The notes under the pieces: model-generated
Seen by the model: the letters and a program-made list of their open reading frames with translations, nothing else
Databases searched by the model: none
Told to the model about the DNA's origin: nothing
Program-made: the position numbers and the translations under genes
In this document: positions 54,546 through 63,100 of the stretch, piece after piece
How positions within the stretch are numbered: the first letter of the stretch is position 1
Layout: each line of letters begins with the position of its first letter
Assembly (NCBI GenBank): GCA_905220665.1
Contig: CAJNAR010000173.1
Span: 124,001 to 188,000, forward strand
Length of the DNA: 64,000 nt
From: Albugo candida
Lineage: Eukaryota; Oomycota; Peronosporomycetes; Albuginales; Albuginaceae
Reading direction: 5' to 3'

Positions 54546-55292
54546 TCACTGACCTGAAACTGCATCGCGCTCGTTCTGTTTCACCATATCTCCATCAATT
54601 TTAGCCACTTGTGGAATCCTTGTCAGCACATTGAGTCGCTGTTCTTCTTTGGAAAGGTTTTCGTAAATCGGGTTACCGGTAAACAAAACGTCACGGAGTT
54701 TCGGTAACGCGGCCAATTTGTCCAATTCCTCCCAGTTTTTGATCTGATTGTTGGACACATACAGTGTTGTCAAATGCGTTAAACCCGATAAGCCATCCAG
54801 CGTCGCAATCAGATTGTACGAAAGCCACAATTCTTCCAAAGTTTCTGCAAAATCATCCAATTTCTCAATTTTCTTGATCTGATTTCTACCCAACGATAAA
54901 ATTCGGAGCTTTTTCATGCCGGAGAGCGGAATAAATCGATCGATGCAATTCGTCGATAAGGAAAGATGTCTATCACATTTCACAGTGTCCAGACAAACAA
55001 GTAACATTTCATGTCGTAATATCTATTATGACAGGTCTTTCGTACTCGCAGTTCTTCAACGCGTTAAGCGAAGTATCGAGTTTATTGATAGGAGGAAGCT
55101 GACAGTACAACTTGATGGCGATAGCGTCCTCTGCGACCGCGCTGTTCTTCGCCTCCTACAAGCTATCAGATACACTTTCAAAGCTCTTTCCACACAAAAC
55201 GCACCCAATTTTTAATGGCTTGCGCGCATGTCGTCTACAAACACACTCATTAAAGCTCACAATTACAAGAGTAATCAATTTCCGCGCACCAT
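54546..55292 (-). CDS. DNAL1: Axonemal dynein light chain 1 (LC1/DNAL1), LRR protein
   Basis: Proposed exons: ATG alone (55292-55290), 55234-55205, 55155-55046 and 54969-54546; introns 55, 49 and 76 nt. Total 188 aa against ~190 in animals. The start reads M-TTCAQAIKNW, then EAKNSAVAEDAIAIKLYCQL, PPINKLDTSLNALKNCEHLS, followed by leucine-rich repeats (LSTNCIDRFIPLSGMKKLRI, SLGRNQIKKIE, LEELWLSYNLIATLDGLSGL) and the capping KLRDVLFTGNPIYE with PQVAKIDG. LC1 binds the microtubule-binding domain of an outer-arm gamma heavy chain and modulates beating. The ATG-only exon is inferred from frame and splice signals and gives a start like the animal protein. It needs flagella; compare DNAAF6. Confidence 0.9.
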
Positions 55293-55344
55293 AAGATCAC
55301 TTCAACTCTTGAATTTTTTATTTATAGAAAGCAACTGTGACTCT

Positions 55345-57006
55345 TCAACTGCAATCTTTCCCGCACTTTGTGCTCCGGTAAATCGCCGAATCAACACGTT
55401 TTATATGCGGTTTCACAAGATCAATCGATGCGTCGATATATTCGCATAATAAGCTCAATAAGTGCTCATAAGGAGCATGGTAACAATCTCGCAACACGCC
55501 CGAGTAATACGGATAAAAGAACGCCGTTTTCTCTTTTTTTGACCGACGACAAACTTGCTCGATGACCGCGTCGCTGTCGATACAAACGCCGCGCTCAAAC
55601 TGACCGAAATACGCTCGCAAAGGGTGCAATTGAGGCTGATTTTCAACGTCGCATTTTCCTTTTAGAGCTCCATAAATCGACCGCAGACTTGAAACATGAT
55701 CATCAAAGTGTGGAGGAGGCGTATTTCGACTTTTCAAGAGCGCTTGTTGGCTAAAATCCAAAAAAGAGTTTAATTGCTCACGAGGAAAGCTCGTGACGGC
55801 CTCTTGGAAGCGTACGGGGAACGAATTTGACGCATGCACGTGCTCGTAAATCCATTTGTGCCAATTCGGACACATTCGAACTGCGACGATGAGATGCGCT
55901 GCAATTTCGGCGCTCGAACAAAGACATTCATTCTCGTTGTCGTCACTGAAACAGACGGCTTTATCGGGTACACTGAGATGCCCAATGAGCCACTGGAAAT
56001 TTTGGAAGACGCCCGGCGGGAAGCCCAAATTGAGACAGATATGATGAGCGGCCATAGAGCTGTTGAGAGGCGGTAGATGAAGCTCCAAGTGATGTTGCAA
56101 GTAATTCGCGTGGAAAGAGATTTTCGCTGCATTGAACGTTTGTGAGAACCATACATTGGTGTCGAAAAACAATGCAGCATCATCAATAAGACAAGTGAGT
56201 TTTTGTGGGCATTTGGCGAGCAAATTGTGGTACGGAAGCTTTCCTTCCTTTATCCAGTATGTAAAATCATTCGGAAGGACTCCGGTGTGCAAAATGCGAC
56301 TTGAGAGGTACAGTATACCGAGCAATGTTGCAAGTGAGAAATGCTCCAATTTGGACCAGGATTTCGGAAGCAAGGTTGATCGTTCTTGATGACTAAGAGT
56401 ATCGTCTATGTGGATAGAATCAATGCCCCCATCGCACTCCTTGGCGCTGTTCTGACTTCCGATAAAAAGCTCATCCCATTCAGCAAGCAGATCGTCCTGG
56501 ACATCGGAAGGAGCAATTGGATTGGGTCGCTGGTCTCCAGTAAGTCGTTTCCTTCTCAGCCGCAACGTATCAATCTCTGTGAAGCACGTGAGCAGTGGTT
56601 TATCACTTTTACATCCCCAAGCGTCCAAAAATCGAAACCAAATGTGCTGAACAACAACGGCGTATTCTTTCGGAAAATCCAAATCCTTTATGAGCGCGTT
56701 TGCCTGATGTTCGAGGACGTATTGGACAGCTTGTAAGCAATTTGTAAGCGTTGTCTCGTTTTCCGCTTGTTTACCAGTTTTTTGAACTTTTTGATCATGA
56801 GACACTCGTCGTCTCTTTTTGCTTCGTATCTTTTCAAGTGTTTTGACTTGTTGTGTGAAATCCACAGTCATATCTTCCATGTCCTGGGTCTCATTGCGAC
56901 TCTCCTGGAAGGACTGTGTGCCACAAAGCTCGCAGACAACTTCACCGACGTGATTGACGCTGAAATAAGCGTCGCCAATAGCCCCACAATTGACGCATTC
57001 CAACAT
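55345..57006 (-). CDS. TAF1B: RNA polymerase I initiation factor TAF1B/Rrn7
   Basis: 553 aa from the ATG at 57006, single exon (open upstream only through TTG). The N-terminus is an Rrn7-type zinc ribbon: CVNCG at ~4-8 and CELCG at ~28-32. A linker with NLS-like KKRRR follows, then a long helical region comparable to the two cyclin folds of TFIIB-like factors (LTNCLQAVQYVLEHQANALI, VVVQHIWFRFLDAW, FSLATLLGILYLSSRILHTG). TAF1B is the TFIIB-like subunit of SL1/core factor that recruits Pol I to the rDNA promoter. The pattern of ribbon plus LTNCLQ...VQHIWFRFLDAW is how I recognise it. DNAL1 starts 52 bp downstream of the stop. Confidence 0.85.
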   Translation of the reverse strand: MLECVNCGAIGDAYFSVNHVGEVVCELCGTQSFQESRNETQDMEDMTVDFTQQVKTLEKIRSKKRRRVSHDQKVQKTGKQAENETTLTNCLQAVQYVLEHQANALIKDLDFPKEYAVVVQHIWFRFLDAWGCKSDKPLLTCFTEIDTLRLRRKRLTGDQRPNPIAPSDVQDDLLAEWDELFIGSQNSAKECDGGIDSIHIDDTLSHQERSTLLPKSWSKLEHFSLATLLGILYLSSRILHTGVLPNDFTYWIKEGKLPYHNLLAKCPQKLTCLIDDAALFFDTNVWFSQTFNAAKISFHANYLQHHLELHLPPLNSSMAAHHICLNLGFPPGVFQNFQWLIGHLSVPDKAVCFSDDNENECLCSSAEIAAHLIVAVRMCPNWHKWIYEHVHASNSFPVRFQEAVTSFPREQLNSFLDFSQQALLKSRNTPPPHFDDHVSSLRSIYGALKGKCDVENQPQLHPLRAYFGQFERGVCIDSDAVIEQVCRRSKKEKTAFFYPYYSGVLRDCYHAPYEHLLSLLCEYIDASIDLVKPHIKRVDSAIYRSTKCGKDCS

Positions 57007-57508
57007 CGCTGCCCGCTCCCAAGCAATCAAACTGTTAAATAGCAGTTATAACATTAGACAACGTTACGGGTTGGAAAGGCGTGCGTAATGACCGCCTCGG
57101 AAGCTCGTCAGAAAAGCATTGCTCTCGTGGGGGTATGAGTCAAGCAATTCTCATATGACCCTATAATTACTTTTTTCCACCGCGTATAGAGACACAGGCG
57201 AAAATTTAAAAGTGTGGTAAGCACTGAATATAAAACCTCAGTCAGAAAAAGAGCTGCCAGTGCGCCCAGTTTATGGGACCAATACGATCGCCTGACTGTC
57301 AGTCCGTACTTTATTATACGGCATAGAAAGCCAGTACGATTCTGTGGGCCACAATTTGCAACGTGGCTGATCATTTGTATACAAAAATCAAGATATATAT
57401 ACTTCTCCTTTACTAAAAATATAGAATCGACTTTTAAATACTTGGAGATTCTTTTACCTGTTTGAAAATCATTTTACAGCTCGATCGATCAGAAAATCAG
57501 TTTTCTTG
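57007..57508. other. Divergent intergenic region
   Basis: 502 bp between TAF1B and the secreted-protein gene. Two overlapping short frames on opposite strands look like chance. Confidence 0.45.
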
Positions 57509-59605
57509 ATGCATTCACTCACGAAATTGCTACAGCTATTTGCATTCTTCTCTCACGTCCTCTTCCTGCGAGGATCCGATGCTCCTGCACCAAACACTCC
57601 CGCGAAAGATGACGCCATGAGAGTGTTCCAATTGTATTGCAAAATGCATAACATTTCGTGTACCAATACAAATCTTGCGATATTTAAGCGAGATGTTTAC
57701 CCAAATATGTTAAAGAAAGGGAAGACATTACTGAAAAACAGTGGTCCTCGGAGTCCCTCAAATTTGAAGAGAGGGTCGAGTACGAAATTGAGTGGTAGCG
57801 GTACCTCAGAAGGGAATGGTGCGAGTGAAAATGACCTCCCGGATGGAAAATTATCCAATCAGAAGAGCGGTAGAAGCTCAGGAAAAGCTTCTGAGGGCAA
57901 AGAAGTTTCTGAGGGCAAAGTTATGGAAAATGGAAAAATCAATTCGCTTTCCGGAGATAAAAATGATCCAGAATCAACGACGCTTGTGGTTGGAGCGTCA
58001 GGAGCAGGAGCTACTTCTTCAACTCTGACAACTGTGGGGAAAGGAGCTTCAGCAGTATTAGCAGGAGAAGCAGGAAAGGGAGTTGGAGGCCCCGGAGGAA
58101 CAGACTCCGAAGAAGGAGGGACGAGCTCATCTGTACGCGGAAGCAACGGGAAAGCAGCACAAGGCTCAGTCGGTGGATCGACACTACCTAGTCTCGGTCC
58201 AGGGTCGCTAGTCGTCACAAGTGGGAAGACGGGAGCCCCAGAAGGAGAAACACAAGCGTTTACGGGAGGTCGATCCGGGTCGACTATTGCAAGCCTTAGT
58301 CCTGCCGTAGGAGCGGAAGCATCAGGAGGAGCTTCAATGACAGCAATTGGACGCTCAGCATCAGGAGGAACGTCACGGTCGTCAATGGGAACGAGGGGAG
58401 CTTCAGGGAATCCATCAACGTTCTCCTCAAGTGTCACATTCCTTACCCAAATCAATGCGCCCAGTCTCGCTTCCAATGTCGCGCTACTTCAAGACAACAC
58501 GCTCAACATGCAAACAATCGTTCATTCCTCACGTGATAGCAGCAGATCACTAATGCAAAGGTCGAAACTGAGTGGACCTGCAATTGTGACAGGACTCGAT
58601 CCACCTCAAGGACGTCGTAGTTTGGCTGCAGATGACCAGGATTCAACGACAATTCTCTTTTGTGATGTTCCCGGTAATGCATTGTGGCGATGGAAACGCG
58701 CGAATTCCCCCAAATCAATCGCAAAATCCAATTTCAATGACTCCAAAATCGATTCCAGTAACGATATCTGTTCGGATGCGACAATTAGTTTGGATGTTGT
58801 CGCCTATCAAGCCGGATGCTCGCTACAAAATCACCCGCAAGGCTGTCATGACGTTGAGCATGCGGGCTGTGGAGGTATCACAGTGAATCCATTGACAAAT
58901 CGCGCGACAATCGCACGAACGGGAGGAGGAACTCTCGGCACTTTACAATTCAAAAAAATTGGAGACGTCTGTCAAGGTCAAATAGTCGATGTGATCTCTT
59001 CGTACAGAGGTCAACCGCTCAAGAATCCGAGCTCTGTGGAGTACACGAGTAAAGGTACACTCTACTTTACCGATAGCGATGAACCGCCTGGCGATACGCG
59101 TCGGTCGGAAAGCACATCGAACAACGGCGTCTATGTGCTCGGTAATGGACCTTCGGCTTCCGTGGAACTGCTTGATTGTGGAATGGCACGACCCAACAAA
59201 ATCGCATTTTCACCCGATGAAAAGCATATGTACGTGACGAATTCCGAGCAGCAAAATGCGTATATCAAAGTATTCGATTTGGGACCCGATGGTTCAATTG
59301 AATCATCAAAAATGCTTTTCAATATCTCAGCACATCCGCAAGTATCAACCGGGAAAGGCTTTGCGGAAGGGATCAAATTGGACGCCAACGGGAATATCTA
59401 CGTCGTGTGTTATCAATCGATTCTCATTATCGCGCCGTCGGGCACACTCCTCGGAACGCTCACAAGCGATCAGGAATTGTATGATCTCACTATCGGACAC
59501 AATGCCATTTACGTCACTGGAGAATTTGGTATCTCCGTATACGACACCATTGTCGATCCCGCTATTCCTATCCGACAGACTGTCATCGATTGCGAAGCTT
59601 TTTGA
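57509..59605 (+). CDS. Secreted Gly/Ser/Ala-rich protein with SMP-30-like propeller
   Basis: 698 aa, single exon, start at 57509. The first ~22 residues form a strong signal peptide (LLQLFAFFSHVLFLRG). A small N-terminal segment with two Cys (VFQLYCKMHNISCTNTNLAI) follows, then ~300 residues of low-complexity Gly/Ser/Ala/Thr. The C-terminal ~320 residues are a six-bladed propeller of the SMP-30/gluconolactonase type: GTLYFTDSDEPPGD, RPNKIAFSPDEKHMYVTNSE, FAEGIKLDANGNIYVVCYQS, keeping the Asn and Asp that bind the metal. The propeller has two Cys-rich insertions (GCSLQNHPQGCHDVEHAGCG). Such an apoplastic enzyme with a mucin-like stalk may act on host or wall lactones; that is inference. No RxLR or CHxC motif. 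Confidence 0.8.
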   Translation: MHSLTKLLQLFAFFSHVLFLRGSDAPAPNTPAKDDAMRVFQLYCKMHNISCTNTNLAIFKRDVYPNMLKKGKTLLKNSGPRSPSNLKRGSSTKLSGSGTSEGNGASENDLPDGKLSNQKSGRSSGKASEGKEVSEGKVMENGKINSLSGDKNDPESTTLVVGASGAGATSSTLTTVGKGASAVLAGEAGKGVGGPGGTDSEEGGTSSSVRGSNGKAAQGSVGGSTLPSLGPGSLVVTSGKTGAPEGETQAFTGGRSGSTIASLSPAVGAEASGGASMTAIGRSASGGTSRSSMGTRGASGNPSTFSSSVTFLTQINAPSLASNVALLQDNTLNMQTIVHSSRDSSRSLMQRSKLSGPAIVTGLDPPQGRRSLAADDQDSTTILFCDVPGNALWRWKRANSPKSIAKSNFNDSKIDSSNDICSDATISLDVVAYQAGCSLQNHPQGCHDVEHAGCGGITVNPLTNRATIARTGGGTLGTLQFKKIGDVCQGQIVDVISSYRGQPLKNPSSVEYTSKGTLYFTDSDEPPGDTRRSESTSNNGVYVLGNGPSASVELLDCGMARPNKIAFSPDEKHMYVTNSEQQNAYIKVFDLGPDGSIESSKMLFNISAHPQVSTGKGFAEGIKLDANGNIYVVCYQSILIIAPSGTLLGTLTSDQELYDLTIGHNAIYVTGEFGISVYDTIVDPAIPIRQTVIDCEAF

Positions 59606-59789
59606 ATCGATAGAAAGTAATAACAATTTTTTTTTCGTCCAAAATTTTTTCCGATTTCCAAAATGTTTCCTCTCTCACGAATTCTTCCAATTCACAAAAC
59701 TTCGACGGGATCATCGCTCAGTTCCAAGTGGATATCTGCTTGCACGACGTATCGAATGGCTTCCACAGCTCTACAGCATCGATTGAGCT

Positions 59790-61444
59790 TCATATCGCGT
59801 GAATTCTGCCATCAAACCTCTGAGCCTCTAATGCAACTCGACGAGCTTCCCGGACCGATAACTCATCGTGAACGACAATTGTGACATCCACAAACGTGCC
59901 CAACGCATTCTCTTTCGTTGGAGCCCAATGTGTGCCGACATGCGTAATCCCAACGAGCTGATTCACACGCTGAAGCGCGTTCCGGACATCCTGTTTGATC
60001 TCGCGATACGAAGGCATTGATGCATTGAAATTCTCTGTAGCGTCCGGGCGATCTACCAATTCGCATGAGAATTGAACGATATCGTCGAATGCTCACCCAT
60101 GACGTCAATATGAACCGATACTTCGGAGATTGTTGGCATTTCTCGAACGATTTCAGCCCGAAGTCGCGTTGTTATCTACAGCCGATTTTCATCGCTTTCT
60201 AACGGATGGAAATGCTTACCTGTTGCGCCATCGACACACTCGCTCGTGCGTGGACCTTTATCGAACATTAGTCGCGTGGAAACTCTTTCTGAAAACGTAC
60301 ATAGACACGCAAATCCACAAGCGTATACGGCCCCATCCTTCGAGCTCGAACGTGAGACACATGAAGCACATCCTCGACATTCCGCGACTGAAAAGAGTGA
60401 GTCGAGCGATGCAGTACCACGTACGAGTTTCCGCACGAGATCCAACACATCATCTTCGACGTTTTTATCGGTTAGTTCGCGAACGCTGTCCAACGACACA
60501 CTGACACCAGTTTTAGCGATCATCGCAGCCACAATGAGCCCAGCGGCTACAGATTCGCGTCATGAACGTCGTGAGATTCCAATTTGGTACCTGGATCGAG
60601 AAATGGAGCTCCAGCAATGGATCCCATAATTCCGCCTACCATTTGCGTCAGAAATCGACTGCGAAGAGATTCCAACGTACCCAATGCGACAATCGATGAC
60701 AACGCGTCGGTACGGTGATGCCACGCATTGGCAATTAGCACCTAACGCTCTATTCAGTCTCTTGCGTGATACTATGACGCAGAAGACCTTGCTGTTGATT
60801 CGTTTTCCTATGCGAATTGTGACGCGATAAAGCAGCTCTTTGGCCGTAATGGAGACACCAGCGATCGATGCGGCTACTGCCAATTGCGTCTCCTTTTCCA
60901 ATGAACTAATTCCCCAAAAGCACGGAATGTTTGTCTCCATCCAAATGGACTGCAGACTGTGGAAGCTATCAATTGCAATTCCACCGCCACAGAATAATAA
61001 CAGCGTTCCCACTGTCAATGAGCCAACAGCTTCGTATTTTCCATATCCTTTTACAAAGTGTCAGAAAAGATTTACGATTTGGTTGTTGCGTACCATACGG
61101 ATGCTGAGGATCCGGTGGACATCGAGCGATTCGGACGCTCCATAGCGTAACGAAATCCGATAAGAGATCAGAGAAGGAATGCGCTGCATCGGCCATTAAC
61201 GCATTTGACGGAATAGCGGCTCCTATTGCGCCCTACGCTATTGTTATTCTCTCATGAAAGATGAGGTATCGCGTACTTTGGACACCGCCATACTCAAATT
61301 GATCCACATGCCTAAACGTGTGATTCGGATGGCTTCCGACGTTGGGCGCTCGGCAGTAGTGGACAGAGCCTTTGGAGTCTTTAGACACGAAAGAGACCGA
61401 TACAATTGCGAAGAAATGACGCGAATATGCGGCAGTTTTTGCAT
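59790..61444 (-). CDS. Cation diffusion facilitator (zinc-type), probably mitochondrial
   Basis: Ten exons (61444-61277, 61232-61094, 61047-60788, 60741-60681, 60635-60591, 60546-60425, 60387-60301, 60255-60220, 60175-60097, 60052-59790; nine introns of 37-46 nt) give 419 aa. Both HxxxD metal sites of zinc CDFs are present: HSFSD (~74-78) in TM2 and HHRTD (~197-201) in TM5. Other hallmarks: LMADAAHSFSDLLSDFVTLW, HPYGYGKYEAVGSL, and AAMIAKTGVSVSLDSVRELT. The C-terminal domain reads HVSHVRARRMGPYTLVDLRV, then a second similar block (LVGITHVGTHWAPT, VDVTIVVHDELSVREA). The start MQKLPHIRVISSQLYRSLSC is Arg/Ser-rich and lacks acids, as in a mitochondrial presequence. It should export Zn or Mn/Fe by proton exchange. 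Confidence 0.88.
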
Positions 61445-61505
61445 TGGAAATCTACTTATGGTTTAAATCAACGGTCTTAGATTGATGGAGGAGGTGGATT
61501 CCCGT

Positions 61506-62926
61506 TCACAGCCGCGTACGGGCTTTATTTCGCTGTCGAATGACTTTTCCTTTAGGCACTTTTTCCCCAGTGACAGCACACGCTTCAGGCTTGTTTTTCA
61601 CGTCGTTTGTCTTGTCCTCTGATGTGTTTGTTATCGCGTCTTCCGTTCGAATATGCTTTTGAGATTGACGTTCGAGCTTCCGTACGTGCTTGAGGTCTCT
61701 TTCTTGGGCTTTTCGAGCTACATTGGAATCCTGTTCCTCGCGGCGTTTACGCTTGAGATTCGAATGCTGCTCACGTTTCGCTTTGGCTTTAGCGGCTTCC
61801 TCGGGGGTTTTCGACACTATTTTCGAGCAGAATTGAGATAAAGACTAATCATTGTATCGACAAGGAGCCTACCAAAAGCATGGTACAGAATATCGCCTTC
61901 GCAGACTTCCCGTTCGACTTTAATCAGTTTGAGTGTGAGACGCGGTCCGATTTCCGCGAGTCGAATTGCGCTTTTGGTCTCTTTCTGATGTCCGCGTCCG
62001 TGAAACCCTTCCGTCATCGTAATGTGTGTGCTCTCATCGTCGATTTCGCTTTCGGACGTCGCTCCTCCGTGTGCTCCCAAAATGTATTCACTGATATCGT
62101 TCAATTTCGCTAAATTGGGAATTTTCGACTTAACCAAAGTTTTGACTGATTTCGTGAGACCCATTGGAGTTGCTCGTATTACGTATTGCCGAAATTCAAT
62201 CAAATTCGTTTCTTTATCGAAATTGAATAAAACCACGCGACGACATTCTGACAGCTTTACAGTTTGGATATCGATCGGAGGAAAAATACTTTGGAACATG
62301 ACATTAAGGAGCTGTATATGGTCTTCAGGCGATGCGAAATTGTTCAAAACGACCAGCGGTTTGTGTTGAAGCGCCAGCTGCATACACGCGTAAGTACGTC
62401 GTTTGCATGCGAATAGAGAGTGAGAGTACCGATGGATCGACCGGATGGCGTTGGAATTCGTGCATGTGGCGCATCAGTGTGAATCCTTCGACGTGGAACG
62501 AAAGCGTCGGTCCTCTTGGAAGTCGCGCGATTTTCAGATTTGTGTGTTTTTCGGTCGCTGTGAATATGAGAAAATGAGTCACACCCAATGGAGCGCCAAC
62601 GTGAATAAAGTCTTTGAGCGTGTTTTTTCGATTGTCGCGCAATTTGTCGGCAGTGTACGGCGCCATAGTGCGTCTCATGTCTTGAACGAGTGTTTGTATC
62701 GCCGGTGGGACCTGATAAAGCGTTAGTGAGTGTCATACGCGAGGAAATAATTTATACCTTGCCCATTTTGAACACGAAACTCTTTGGCAACTTGTCAGAT
62801 TCCGCATTCGGGTGGTCGATCACGTGTGTACGTCGCTTTCTCTAAAAGATGGAACGTTAATTTATCGCGTAGACGTCTCAAACAGTGCGGCCGTTTACGT
62901 ACTCGTCGTCCTCCTTTCTTCGGCAT
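61506..62926 (-). CDS. PPAN: Peter Pan / SSF1 (Brix-domain ribosome biogenesis factor)
   Basis: Five exons (62926-62903, 62841-62758, 62711-62430, 62377-61873, 61816-61506; introns 61, 46, 52 and 56 nt) give 401 aa. After a basic start (MPKKGGRR, then RKRRTHV), the line KSFVFKMGKVPPAIQTLVQD and DMRRTMAPYTADKLRDNRKN opens the Brix domain, which continues with THFLIFTATEKHTNLKIARL, RGPTLSFHVEGFTLMRH and KPLVVLNNFAS to the RVVLFNFDKETNLIEFRQY block. The C-terminal helix is extremely basic (SNLKRKRREEQDSNVARKAQ). SSF1/PPAN binds RRP15 and RPF-type partners on early pre-60S particles in the nucleolus. It follows UTP14 on the same strand with 174 bp between them. Confidence 0.93.
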
Positions 62927-63100
62927 GATGAATCACTGGTATCGAACAAAGTATTATTTTCGGTATTACCGGTATTTTCTACTAGCATGTAACAATACAA
63001 AAAGATCGCAAAGGCAACCAAGCTTCTGACGTTCATTCATGGACTACCATCGCAAGAAATCGCCACTACACGCGCCAATCGTTCTTCTAATCGCACGTGC

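Noticed and set aside
57640..57700. Possible Albugo-type CHxC effector motif in the secreted protein
   Set aside because: The two cysteines there are nine residues apart in a different context; no C-H-x-C and no RxLR.
57859..58476. 205-codon minus-strand frame inside the secreted-protein gene
   Set aside because: Pro/Ala/Val-rich shadow of the Gly/Ser-rich coding region; starts and ends without context.
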